Assembly: GCF_000711975.1 (NCBI RefSeq)
Contig: NZ_JONT01000007.1
Span: 62,001 to 126,000, forward strand
Direction of reading: 5' to 3'
Origin: Desulfofalx alkaliphila DSM 12257
Lineage (GTDB): Bacteria > Bacillota > Desulfotomaculia > Desulfotomaculales > Desulfohalotomaculaceae
Length of the DNA stretch: 64,000 nucleotides
A program made the position numbers and the translations under genes. The notes under the pieces are model-generated. The model made no database searches and was not told where the DNA came from. It saw only the letters and a program-made list of their open reading frames with translations. Below are positions 9,017-18,490 of this stretch, piece after piece (the stretch's first letter is position 1; each line of letters starts with the position of its first letter).

Positions 9017-10823
9017 TATTTGCCTCCCCCCTCTCCTTTCCGGTGGTTACTGTTATAGACTTGAATTTACATACACTGAAGCACAGGCCGCAGCGCACAC
9101 ACTTTTGCTGGTCGATAACATGGGGCTGTTTCTTTTCACCGGTTATCGCCCCCACCGGACACTCTCTGCTGCAACGCAAACAGCCTTTACAAGCCTCCGG
9201 CATTATATGATAACTAATCAGTGCCTTACATTTTTTAGCCGGGCATGCCTTATCAACAATGTGAGCCTGGTATTCATCCCGGAAATATTTGATGGTGGTT
9301 AAAACAGGATTAGGCGCAGTTTGCCCCAGTCCGCACAGGGACCCGGCGCTTATTTTTTGGGCCATATCCTCCAGCAACTCAATATCTCCCTCTTTGCCTT
9401 CACCATTGGTGATACGCTCTAAAATGTTGAGCATTTGTCGGGTGCCCACCCGGCAAAAGGTGCATTTACCACAGGATTCTTCTTGGGTAAATTTCAAGAA
9501 GAATTTTGCCACATCCACCATGCACACCGATTCATCCATTATTAACATGCCGCCGGAACCCATGATTGCCCCAATCTTCTTTAAAGATTCATAATCCATT
9601 GGGGTGTCAGCAAGGCTGGCGGGTATACAGCCGCCGGAAGGCCCGCCGGTTTGCACTGCCTTTAACTTACCCCCCGAAGCCAGGCCGCCGCCTATGTCGT
9701 GTACAATTTCCTTAATGGTGATACCCATGGGCACTTCAATGAGCCCACCGCGGACAATATTTCCTGCCAAGGCGAAAACCTTTGTTCCTTTGCTGTTTTC
9801 AGTGCCAAATTGGTTAAAGGCCTCTGCGCCGTGTAAAATAATCCAGGGTACGTTGGCAAAGGTTTCCACGTTATTAATAGTGGTTGGTTTTCCCCACAAA
9901 CCCGACTGTGCAGGAAAAGGCGGCCGGATGCGGGGCATACCCCTTTTACCTTCCACTGACCGAATAAGGGCCGTTTCTTCACCGCACACAAAGGCTCCGG
10001 CACCTTCCCTAATTATTATGTCAAAGCTAAAATTGCTGCCTAAAATGTTTTCACCCAAAAAGTTCTTTTCTTTTGCCTGTTCAATTGCTTTTTTAAGGCG
10101 TTTAATGGCCAAGGGGTACTCCGCCCGCACATAAATATATCCGGCCTGGGCCCCTATGGCATAACCTGCCAGCATCATCCCCTCCAGCACGCTGTGGGGA
10201 CTGCTCTCCAATATACTTCGATCCATAAAGGCGCCGGGGTCACCCTCATCGGCGTTGCAAACCACGTACTTCACCCTGCCGGGGGACTTAAAGGCAAAGG
10301 ACCACTTAACACCGGTGGGAAACCCCCCGCCCCCCCTTCCCCTAAGGCCTGAATGGGTGATTTCTTCTATAACCTGTTCCGGTGTCATGATCTTGATGGC
10401 TTTCTCTATTGCTTTATAACCGTCAACTTCTAAGTAGCTGTCGATACTCTCAGGGTTAATTACACCACAATTTTTTAGAATTATTCTCTGCTGCTTATCA
10501 ATAAAAGCCGAGTCTGGGGTTTCTATGCCATCACCGTAAGCAAGCCATTCCTCAATGGGCCGGTTCTCTATCAGATGCTCTTGAACAATTCTTTCCACCT
10601 GCTTTGGTTCTACCTTGGCATAGATAAATCGCCTACCCTCGGCAGTGCGCACCTCCACCAAGGGTTCGTTGTAGCACATTCCCATACATCCGCTGATGCC
10701 CAGCTCCACCGGCAAATCCTTTAAAGCCTGCTGCAGGGCATCGTATACCTTTTGTGCCCCTGCAGCAATGCCACAACTGGCCATACCTACATTTACCACG
10801 GTGGCTGCTGATGGTTTAGACAC
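9009..10823 (-). CDS. NuoF/HydB-like NADH-binding FMN Fe-S subunit
   Basis: The protein has about 604 residues. A thioredoxin-like [2Fe-2S] domain (about 10-100; C in MASCGI and GCMGMC) precedes the NADH/FMN module (GRGGGGFPTGVKW, CNADEGDPGAFMDR), an SLBB segment, the NuoF 4Fe-4S site (ESCGKCTFCRVG) and a C-terminal 2x[4Fe-4S] ferredoxin (CKGCLRCSREC, CVRCGLCFSVC). It is the NADH-reactive subunit of HydABC- and Stn-like complexes. The GTG at 10823 is preferred because GGAAGG lies 11 nt upstream; an earlier GTG at 10832 would abut that site. No hydrogenase catalytic subunit is encoded nearby. Confidence 0.9.
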   Translation of the reverse strand: MSKPSAATVVNVGMASCGIAAGAQKVYDALQQALKDLPVELGISGCMGMCYNEPLVEVRTAEGRRFIYAKVEPKQVERIVQEHLIENRPIEEWLAYGDGIETPDSAFIDKQQRIILKNCGVINPESIDSYLEVDGYKAIEKAIKIMTPEQVIEEITHSGLRGRGGGGFPTGVKWSFAFKSPGRVKYVVCNADEGDPGAFMDRSILESSPHSVLEGMMLAGYAIGAQAGYIYVRAEYPLAIKRLKKAIEQAKEKNFLGENILGSNFSFDIIIREGAGAFVCGEETALIRSVEGKRGMPRIRPPFPAQSGLWGKPTTINNVETFANVPWIILHGAEAFNQFGTENSKGTKVFALAGNIVRGGLIEVPMGITIKEIVHDIGGGLASGGKLKAVQTGGPSGGCIPASLADTPMDYESLKKIGAIMGSGGMLIMDESVCMVDVAKFFLKFTQEESCGKCTFCRVGTRQMLNILERITNGEGKEGDIELLEDMAQKISAGSLCGLGQTAPNPVLTTIKYFRDEYQAHIVDKACPAKKCKALISYHIMPEACKGCLRCSRECPVGAITGEKKQPHVIDQQKCVRCGLCFSVCKFKSITVTTGKERGEANNV

Positions 10824-11379
10824 TGGCCTCACTTCCTTCCTGTGAGCAGCTTTGGCCGGTTGAATTATCCTTGCACCGGCAACCTTGTCTTTTTTCCCTT
10901 ACCAGTTTCCGTGCACTTTCCGGTGTCACTTTGGCATATGTTTCATCATTAATTGTCACCACCGGACCGTGGCTGCAGCAGCCTAAACACGCCACATTTT
11001 CCACTGTAAACTTGCCGTCGGCACTGGTCTGTCCATCCGCTGCACCGGTTTCATTTTCTATGGCCTCAGAAATTCTCTCGGCTCCTGCCAGGTGGCATGC
11101 AGTGCCGTGGCACACTTGAATAATATTTTCACCCACCGGTTCAGTGCGAAACTGTGAGTAAAAGGTGACAATGCTGTAAAGTTCACTGGGTTGAATCCCT
11201 GTAAGTTGAGCAATTCTTTCAATCATAGCGGGCGAAACATAGCCATAGGTGGATTGAACCTGCTGCAATATTACAATAGCAGCACCCTTATCATAGTTAT
11301 TGCGCCGAACTATATTATCAATAACCGCAAAGGGGTTCTTGCCGCCATTATCTTTTAATAAACTATTCCCGGTCGTCAT
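10816..11379 (-). CDS. NuoE/HydC-like [2Fe-2S] subunit
   Basis: The 187-residue thioredoxin-fold protein carries the four NuoE cluster ligands: C and C in QVCHGTACHLAG, then two in NVACLGCCSHGP. It passes electrons to or from the NuoF-like flavin subunit. The ATG at 11379 follows AGGGGTTTAGCC; a longer frame from 11457 would overlap the upstream gene and has no ribosome site. The C-terminal tail after residue 165 is Cys/Ser-rich (GCRCKDNSTGQSC) and not part of the usual fold. The start lies 4 nt after the preceding stop, which indicates a tight operon. Confidence 0.9.
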   Translation of the reverse strand: MTTGNSLLKDNGGKNPFAVIDNIVRRNNYDKGAAIVILQQVQSTYGYVSPAMIERIAQLTGIQPSELYSIVTFYSQFRTEPVGENIIQVCHGTACHLAGAERISEAIENETGAADGQTSADGKFTVENVACLGCCSHGPVVTINDETYAKVTPESARKLVREKRQGCRCKDNSTGQSCSQEGSEASV

Positions 11380-11383
11380 ATGG

Positions 11384-11683
11384 CTAAACCCCTTCGTGGC
11401 GCATTGAGGCCAGCAGTTCTTTTTTAGAACCCCGATGTCTTTCAAAGAGGCTGACAATCTTTAGTGTTTCAAGTTTATCCACCCATGGCTGACTTTTTAT
11501 TTTTGCGGCCACCGCATCCACAGTAACAGGAGCTTCAATCATAATTACTATGTCCCAACTGCCCACCACCGGATCTACAAAGTCAATTTCCCTCATTTCC
11601 TCAAGTTCACGCAGAATGTTGACAAACTGAGCCTGGTTGACCTCGTCTTTCACAGTAACCATTAAATACGCTCTCGTTCCCAT
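11384..11683 (-). CDS. Stand-alone Lrp/AsnC ligand-binding (RAM) domain protein
   Basis: The 99-residue protein consists only of the alpha/beta RAM fold that binds amino acids in Lrp/AsnC regulators (MGTRAYLMVTVKD, then FVDPVVGSWDIVIMIEAP). No helix-turn-helix is present. ATG 11683 follows AGGAGGTATTAAA, so the frame's extra ten N-terminal residues are not translated. It is the first gene of the NuoE/F/G-GltD operon. That position suggests a small-molecule sensor or modulator linked to the redox complex, but this is inference. Confidence 0.85.
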   Translation of the reverse strand: MGTRAYLMVTVKDEVNQAQFVNILRELEEMREIDFVDPVVGSWDIVIMIEAPVTVDAVAAKIKSQPWVDKLETLKIVSLFERHRGSKKELLASMRHEGV

Positions 11684-11800
11684 TTTAATACCTCCTAATA
11701 ATAGTTGTGGCATAATATCTGGCTAGTATATTAATTAAATCACTTTTAGAAAAATTTCACATTAGGGAAGGCACTCATTTCATCTAAGTAAAAACCACAA

Positions 11801-11833
11801 TAAAAAGGCTGCACCATAAACCGGTGCAGCCTT
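11801..11833 (-). terminator. Strong terminator hairpin upstream of the RAM/NuoE operon
   Basis: AAGGCTGCACC and its complement form a perfect 11-bp stem with a 7-nt loop. The minus strand continues TTTTTATTGTGGTTTTT, while the plus strand has no T-run. It lies 118 nt before the RAM-gene start. It may end the ddh transcript, whose stop is 350 nt upstream, or act as a leader attenuator. Confidence 0.7.
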
Positions 11834-11940
11834 GCATGTCAGCCTTTATATAAAATTGGCAATTTATCCCGCTTATAAGAAGGATTTGTGATAAAGCTAA
11901 AGAAACCATAGTAAAAAGCAGCTAAGGGAGTTGGTAGATC

Positions 11941-12141
11941 TTGGACGCCCTTAGTTTATTTCTTACCCTTGGTTATTTTCTTACATTGATTGGTTTAATC
12001 TTAGGCGCCCTCTTGCTTAAATATCTTTGGAATACAACAATGCCGGATTTGTTTAATTTGAAAACAATAACCTATTGGCAGGCTTTCAGACTTCAATTTA
12101 TAGCCGCTATACTGTTGGGCTACCCCTTAGCCAACATATGA
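11941..12141 (+). CDS. Small two-span membrane protein
   Basis: The 66-residue protein has two hydrophobic segments (about 6-28 and 48-64) separated by a conserved-looking MPDLFNLKTITYWQAFRL loop. Small clostridial and bacilli proteins with a similar 'LFxLkxItyWQAfxLxxLxxIL' pattern are common and uncharacterised. The start is a TTG with AAGGGAG about 12 nt upstream. It is the only plus-strand gene between two minus-strand operons. The function is unknown. Confidence 0.6.
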   Translation: MDALSLFLTLGYFLTLIGLILGALLLKYLWNTTMPDLFNLKTITYWQAFRLQFIAAILLGYPLANI

Positions 12142-12180
12142 TATTGCAGGCAGCCGCCATTAAGGTTTGCAGCGTATAAA

Positions 12181-13092
12181 TTATACTAAGCCTTTTATTA
12201 TTTGTTCCCTTTCGCCGTACATAAAGTCTATAATGGGTACTTCCAGCATTGTATATGCCCCGGGTTGCTGTTTTAAGGTGGCCCGGGCGGCTGCCACCAT
12301 CACCTGGGAGGTGAGAGCCGGGTTGTTAATACGCATCTCAAACTTTAGCTGCTGGTTTTGGGTCCGGCCGGAAACACCCTTGCGCTCAATAAGCACACCG
12401 TGGCCCATATCAATGAGCTGCTCTACATCCGGCACCTCTATAACATGGGTTTCATCCTTTACAAAATAAGGATCCTGCAAAATAGCCTGCTTAACTTGAT
12501 GAAAGTCGGCCCCGGTTTCCAATTCAACATAGACCATTCTTCTGTGCACACCGGTTCCCAGCGGTATAGTCATTGAAAGGGCATTTTTCACCCCTTCAAT
12601 GGCTTTGACTGCCACCGAGTGCCCCATACTCATTCCGGGACCAAAGTTTGTATAGGTAATACCCCGGGGAGTCATAAACTGAAAAATGCTTCTAATCATC
12701 GAATCGGTACCGGGATCCCAACCTGCGGATATAATGGCCACACTCTTGTGCCGCATGGCCACATCATTTAACTCACTTCTCAGCTCCAAGAGCTTGTCCC
12801 CGTGAATATCAAAACTGTCCACAGTGTTAATGCCCAGGGACAGTATTTCTTTGGCATACTGGGCCACCATCCGGCTAGGGGTAGATAAAATGGCAACATC
12901 CACTTGGCCGAGCTCTTTGATAGAACTAACCACAGGCACCCCAATTAACTCCTTCGGAAGCCCAGAACTGATGGAAGCAGATCTTCTTACCACCCCTGCC
13001 AATTCCATATCCGGAGCAGCTTCAAGGGCCTGCAGAGCAAAGCGCCCAATATTTCCGTAACCAACAATAGCAACCCTGTATAATCTACTCAA
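12181..13092 (-). CDS. ddh: Meso-diaminopimelate dehydrogenase
   Basis: The 303-residue protein starts with a Rossmann motif ([17 protein letters not shown]). It continues through [33 protein letters not shown] and [15 protein letters not shown], all diagnostic of Ddh. The enzyme performs NADPH-dependent reductive amination of tetrahydrodipicolinate to meso-DAP in one step of lysine and peptidoglycan synthesis. The chosen start is TTG 13092, with GGAGGT 8 nt upstream; the frame extends upstream without a ribosome site. It is transcribed alone and divergently from degV. Confidence 0.9.
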   Translation of the reverse strand: MSRLYRVAIVGYGNIGRFALQALEAAPDMELAGVVRRSASISSGLPKELIGVPVVSSIKELGQVDVAILSTPSRMVAQYAKEILSLGINTVDSFDIHGDKLLELRSELNDVAMRHKSVAIISAGWDPGTDSMIRSIFQFMTPRGITYTNFGPGMSMGHSVAVKAIEGVKNALSMTIPLGTGVHRRMVYVELETGADFHQVKQAILQDPYFVKDETHVIEVPDVEQLIDMGHGVLIERKGVSGRTQNQQLKFEMRINNPALTSQVMVAAARATLKQQPGAYTMLEVPIIDFMYGEREQIIKGLV

Positions 13093-13205
13093 ATAACAAA
13101 ACCTCCAATCATTGACCGCCGGTCTAACAAACATCACTTTAAAGTTTTTTTTAAGATAACATAAACAGTACCGTTAATACAATGCTTTGCTATTATTTTT
13201 ATCCC

Positions 13206-13241
13206 CATGATATGATATTATATAAATTATTCCATATCATG
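13206..13241. promoter_or_regulatory. Inverted repeat between ddh and degV, possible operator
   Basis: CATGATATG and CATATCATG form perfect 9-bp arms separated by 18 AT-rich bases. The repeat ends just before the degV ribosome site GAGGTG, so a bound protein could block degV expression. No T-run follows, so it is not a terminator. Confidence 0.4.
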
Positions 13242-13256
13242 TGAGGTGTCTTAACA

Positions 13257-14120
13257 GTGGCTATAAAAGTGGTTACAGACAGTACGTCCTACATACCCGT
13301 TAAATTAAGGGAGCAATTCGATATTTCAATGGTCTCTTTAAGTGTACACTTTGAAAACGAAAGCTTTCTAGAAGATCAAATAGATAATGAAGTATTTTAT
13401 AAGAAAATGGCAGCCAGTGCTAACATACCGACTTCGTCTCAGCCAAGTCCCCAAGACCTTTACGATACCTTTGAAAAACATATTTTGCAAAAAAACGCAG
13501 TGGTAGGGGTATTTCTTTCTTCCGATATGAGTGGGACCTACTCCACTGCCCAAATGGCTAAAAAACAACTATTAGAAAAGTACCCCGAGGCCGAAATAGA
13601 ATTGGTAGACTCCCGTTCAAACAGCATGCAATTGGGATTTGCAGCGCTGGCGGCAGCCAAGGCAGCCAAAAAAGGATTGCCCATGGGGCAGGTATTAAAC
13701 AGCGCCAAAAAAGTTATAGAGAACAGCAGGTTTCTCTTTGTACCCGAAACCTTAACTTACTTAAAAAAGGGCGGACGCATTGGCGGGGCTGCCGCATTAC
13801 TTGGTTCTATTCTACAAATTCGACCAATTTTAACAGTTACGGACGGAAAAACCGCCCTTGTTGATAAGGTGAGAACCCAAAGCAGAGCCATACAAAACAT
13901 ATTGAATATTTTTTACCAGGACGTAAAACAAAAGGGTTTGGGTGAAGTTGTGGTACACCATATCAATAACGAAGCCGAAGGCAATAGAATAGCCAGGGAA
14001 ATTGAGCAACATTTGGGCATTTCAGTGGATGTATTTTCCATCGGACCGGTGATAGGTCTACACGTTGGCCCCGGAACGGTGGGAATTGTCTATTACACCG
14101 ACATTAGTAAAACTTTTTAA
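13257..14120 (+). CDS. DegV-family fatty-acid-binding protein
   Basis: The 287-residue protein has the N-terminal KVVTDSTSYIP motif, VGVFLSSDMSGTYSTAQ, SRSNSMQLGF and the LTYLKKGGRIGG segment of the DegV family. These proteins bind long-chain fatty acids, and some pair with FakA kinases. Two domains are apparent (about 1-170 and 170-287). The GTG start at 13257 follows GAGGTGTCTTAACA. The specific lipid role is not known. Confidence 0.92.
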   Translation: MAIKVVTDSTSYIPVKLREQFDISMVSLSVHFENESFLEDQIDNEVFYKKMAASANIPTSSQPSPQDLYDTFEKHILQKNAVVGVFLSSDMSGTYSTAQMAKKQLLEKYPEAEIELVDSRSNSMQLGFAALAAAKAAKKGLPMGQVLNSAKKVIENSRFLFVPETLTYLKKGGRIGGAAALLGSILQIRPILTVTDGKTALVDKVRTQSRAIQNILNIFYQDVKQKGLGEVVVHHINNEAEGNRIAREIEQHLGISVDVFSIGPVIGLHVGPGTVGIVYYTDISKTF

Positions 14121-14313
14121 AGGGAGAACAGCTTATCCGTCGAAATAATAGCACTTAGTACAAAAAATAATAATAAATTACAGCCCAAGGCTAAGCCCCA
14201 GTATTTACAGTGGCAAAGGGTAAGGCCATTGAAAGAGCAAGGCAAGCCGAGTTTTTTATGGGCGTAAATACCTGGCTGTGCCAGCAGGCATGGCCGATTA
14301 ATAAGGAGTGTCT

Positions 14314-14889
14314 ATGGGGTTGAAACAGACCTGTAACCGCTGCAAATACGGTGAAGAAATAATCCGCGGCGACTACAAATGCGAAATACAAGAAGTAAAA
14401 ATAGCCCGGGATGAGGCATTGTATCCCTTTAGGGAGTGTGACTACTTCGTCTTTAAAGGCATTACCCTTAAAATAAAGAAATTACACAAGAATGCTGAAA
14501 TGCCAAAGCGAGCTACGGCAGAAAGTGCCGGCTTCGACCTTCACTGTGTCGAAAGCTTTACCATAGAGGCAGGTGAACACCGTCCTGTGCCCACCGGTTT
14601 AGCTTTTGAATTTCCTCCGGGTTATGTCATGCTTTTATACCCACGCAGTGGCAATGCCAAAAGATATGGTATAACCTTAAGCAATGCCGTGGGTGTAGTT
14701 GATTCCGACTACCGGGGCGAAGTGGTGGTACTGCTGTATAATTCCGGCACTAAACCGGTATCCTTCCAGACCGGAGACAGGATAGCACAGGCCATTATAC
14801 ACCGGCTACCTGACATTGAAATAGTAGAATGTGACGAAATCAGTGATACCGAACGGGGCCAAGGGGGATTTGGCAGTACCGGCAGTTAA
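14314..14889 (+). CDS. dut: dUTPase with N-terminal cysteine-rich extension
   Basis: All five trimeric dUTPase motifs are present: AGFDLHC, YPRSGNAKRYGI, GVVDSDYRGEV, FQTGDRIAQAII and the C-terminal RGQGGFGSTG. The enzyme hydrolyses dUTP to dUMP. Ahead of the roughly 145-residue catalytic part sits a 48-residue extension with C7, C10, C23 and C42, a spacing suggestive of a small zinc-binding unit that typical Dut proteins lack. ATG 14314 lies 5 nt after AAGGAG. It is followed by yaaR after 22 bp. Confidence 0.92.
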   Translation: MGLKQTCNRCKYGEEIIRGDYKCEIQEVKIARDEALYPFRECDYFVFKGITLKIKKLHKNAEMPKRATAESAGFDLHCVESFTIEAGEHRPVPTGLAFEFPPGYVMLLYPRSGNAKRYGITLSNAVGVVDSDYRGEVVVLLYNSGTKPVSFQTGDRIAQAIIHRLPDIEIVECDEISDTERGQGGFGSTGS

Positions 14890-14911
14890 AGGGCAGAAGG
14901 GGTAATTTGTA

Positions 14912-15340
14912 GTGAAAATTTCAGGCAGCGACAACAAAAGTATTTTATGGCACGAAAACGCAAAGATAAAGCGTAAAAGCAGTAAATCTTTTTCCAGCAG
15001 TATGGATATGGCCAATCATCAACACAGTAAATACCAACTGCGTAAAATGATCGATAAAATAAAAACCGCCGGCAACAGGCTAAAAAACCAGCAAACCCAA
15101 ACCCATATAAATGAGTACAAAAATATAATTAAAGAATATCTGTCCTACATTCTTAGAAACTACTATATTTTAAAGAAGGAAAGAAGTGTTGATTACAGCA
15201 CCCTATATACCCGAATTGAAATCATAGATAAAGAAATTGAACAGCTTACAATGGAACTGTTAAGTGATCAGTCAGAAAACCTATCCATTGTGGCCCGAAT
15301 AGATAAAATTGAAGGCCTGCTCTTAGACCTATATCAATAA
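14912..15340 (+). CDS. YaaR family (DUF327) protein
   Basis: The 142-residue mostly helical protein matches the YaaR/DUF327 pattern: a basic N-terminus, IKTAGNRLKNQQTQTHINEYKNIIKEYL, an aromatic NYYILKKERS segment, IDKEIEQLT and the ending IDKIEGLLLDLY. The biochemical function is unknown; the family is broadly conserved in Firmicutes. GTG 14912 follows AGAAGGGG. Its stop codon overlaps the A-run of the terminator in which the large insertion sits. Confidence 0.85.
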   Translation: MKISGSDNKSILWHENAKIKRKSSKSFSSSMDMANHQHSKYQLRKMIDKIKTAGNRLKNQQTQTHINEYKNIIKEYLSYILRNYYILKKERSVDYSTLYTRIEIIDKEIEQLTMELLSDQSENLSIVARIDKIEGLLLDLYQ

Positions 15341-15375
15341 AAAAACACCCCTTTTGGAGCGGTCACACAGGGATT
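15339..15375. other. Left half of a split convergent terminator (insertion junction)
   Basis: The sequence after the yaaR stop (A7, CACCC, TTTTGGAGCG, TCAC, AGGGATT) is the imperfect inverted complement of 30040-30075 (AATCCCT, GTGA, CGCTTC, TTTTGGGTG, T7). Together they would form the arms of one long hairpin between yaaR and usp, now 14.7 kb apart. This marks the left junction of the accessory insertion to within a few bases. Confidence 0.65.
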
Positions 15376-15385
15376 TATAATTCCT

Positions 15386-15429
15386 AAAAAATTCGGCATA
15401 GTCGTTGAAATTCGGCTATGCCGTTTTTT
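15386..15429. terminator. Bidirectional terminator at the left end of the element
   Basis: CGGCATAG and CTATGCCG form a perfect 8-bp stem with a 14-nt loop. T-runs of six follow on both strands, so it would stop the recombinase transcript coming from the right and read-through from yaaR. Confidence 0.8.
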
Positions 15430-15432
15430 CGT

Positions 15433-17142
<1,710 letters not shown>

Positions 17143-17346
17143 CTACCTTGAAGAAGTCGAGTTGATTTCCGTGGATTTATTTGAACTATCTGATAACTTT
17201 GAAAGGCTTTTTGCGTTGACCGTAATCAGTCGTTTCAGCTTGGAATATGCACTTTCCTTTGCTGAAACACTTATTCGTGATTCCACCACATAGACCGTAC
17301 CTCCGATATCGGATTTGGTTGTGCGGCTGCTAATTTGGTTTTCCAT
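17143..17346 (-). CDS. TnpW-like transposon-encoded small protein
   Basis: The 67-residue protein has the core IGGTVYVVESRISVSAKESAYSKLKRLI. This resembles the TnpW family found beside TnpX-type recombinases ('hxGxTxYhVxSxFxxxAxExhxxKhxRLI'). ATG 17346 follows a strong AGGAGGTCACG; a longer frame up to 17418 lacks a ribosome site. It lies 57 bp before the recombinase gene on the same strand. Its function is unknown even in better-studied transposons; accessory control of excision is one possibility. Confidence 0.7.
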   Translation of the reverse strand: MENQISSRTTKSDIGGTVYVVESRISVSAKESAYSKLKRLITVNAKSLSKLSDSSNKSTEINSTSSR

Positions 17347-17421
17347 ATCGTGACCTCCTGTCCGATGTTTTGAAGGAACTGGCACTGAGCCGAATTGATG
17401 ACCCAGTGCCTTATCCATTAT

Positions 17422-18321
17422 TTAAGCTTTTAATTGTAATATTTTCAGAGCATCCGGTTGAATTAGCTTGCCATCCAATCTCTCGTAAGCAGAAAAGCCA
17501 ATTTGCCCCTGCAATGCATATAACTCACTTAATTTTTTTATCGTTATTGGTTGACGCTCAATCAGCCAGTAGTATGATAAATCTCCAAATACAATGCTTT
17601 TTGCTCCTGCTGATACTGTAGGCATATATGGAGAGGTAACTACAGGCTTTCCGAAGATGGTGTTATCTGAAGGATTCCACAGATAACTGCCGCTTGTATC
17701 CTTAAGGGTTCTAAGAAGCATAGCTGTATTATCGTGCATGATAAACACAGCGTTATTTCGGTATTCATCTTTTAATGAAAAATACAGAGAGATAATCTCG
17801 TCAAAAGAGATGGTAGCACTATCTGCTGTAGTTACATCTGCATCTGCTGTAAGGATACCTGTTGGCTGTGTTGTGCCATTTCCATTAAGTAATGCATTTT
17901 CCTCAGCCTTGCCAAAACGCTTCGCAAAATCACTCATCAGATACTTTTCAAGATTAAAGTTCATATCGGTGACGAATGAGCGGTTTAGCTTGACAAGAGA
18001 TGCCAGCTTGTATGATTTCACTAGAAACTGTGTAAATGTATCGGCGCTTTCGGGGATTGGATCCCCGTCTTCAACCCAATCTGCTGTACCCGTTGAGGAT
18101 ACCGCTTGAATTTTACCTTCTGCAGAAGATAGATTGATAACAGTAGCAAATCTGCGGAATATATTCTCCTTTGCCAAAGCAGTGTTAAAGCCTTCTCTGA
18201 ACTCGTCTGGTGCGACATAGGCTCCTGCATTATCAAAGCCCTCGCTTAGATTTTGATTATTTTCTTCTTTTCCTTTCATAACATTCCAAAACGCTCTATT
18301 ATAAGTTGTTGAAGTTGCCAT
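17422..18321 (-). CDS. HK97-fold phage major capsid protein (lone)
   Basis: The 299-residue protein shows the phage_capsid pattern. An N-terminal arm comes first (SEGFDNAGAYVAPDEFREGF). An E-loop region with WVEDGDPIPESADTFTQF follows, then the spine helix with NRSFVTDMNFNLEKYL, and the P-domain signature AEENALLNGNGTTQPTGIL. It lacks the roughly 100-residue N-terminal delta/scaffold domain of HK97 gp5, so it corresponds to a mature-length capsid. No protease, portal or terminase gene is adjacent. ATG 18321 follows AGGAGGTAAAGGATT. It lies between tnpW and the primase gene on the same strand. An encapsulin-like use of the fold is an alternative but less likely, given the phage-type P-domain motif. 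Confidence 0.88.
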   Translation of the reverse strand: MATSTTYNRAFWNVMKGKEENNQNLSEGFDNAGAYVAPDEFREGFNTALAKENIFRRFATVINLSSAEGKIQAVSSTGTADWVEDGDPIPESADTFTQFLVKSYKLASLVKLNRSFVTDMNFNLEKYLMSDFAKRFGKAEENALLNGNGTTQPTGILTADADVTTADSATISFDEIISLYFSLKDEYRNNAVFIMHDNTAMLLRTLKDTSGSYLWNPSDNTIFGKPVVTSPYMPTVSAGAKSIVFGDLSYYWLIERQPITIKKLSELYALQGQIGFSAYERLDGKLIQPDALKILQLKA

Positions 18322-18351
18322 AATCCTTTACCTCCTAAATTTAAATTGATT

Positions 18352-18401
18352 GTGGGGTATATACCCTGTTTGAAACCGCGTTTTTTTACGCGTTGCCCCA
18401 C
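18352..18401. other. Nested hairpin in the capsid-gene leader
   Basis: GTGGGG (18352-18357) pairs with CCCCAC (18396-18401). Inside lie GGGTATATACCC, itself palindromic, and CGCG-T7A-CGCG. The structure lies 31 nt upstream of the capsid start on the transcribed strand and might influence expression or mark a protein-binding site. Confidence 0.4.
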
Positions 18402-18490
18402 GCCCGTTACACAAATAAACAGATGTGGAGATTTGACCTCCCCTAGGGGCAGGTATTAACACATGGAGTCATATCCAGTGGTTTTAAGCT

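Noticed and set aside
14210-14325. A 38-codon plus-strand frame just before dut (GTG 14210)
   Set aside because: There is no ribosome site, and it overlaps the dut start. The composition does not look like a conserved peptide.
17422-18321. Capsid-fold protein as an encapsulin nanocompartment
   Set aside because: The protein has a phage_capsid P-domain pattern (ALLNGNGTTQPTGIL) and no adjacent cargo enzyme gene with a targeting tail. A primase and a recombinase are the neighbours, so a mobile-element capsid is more likely.
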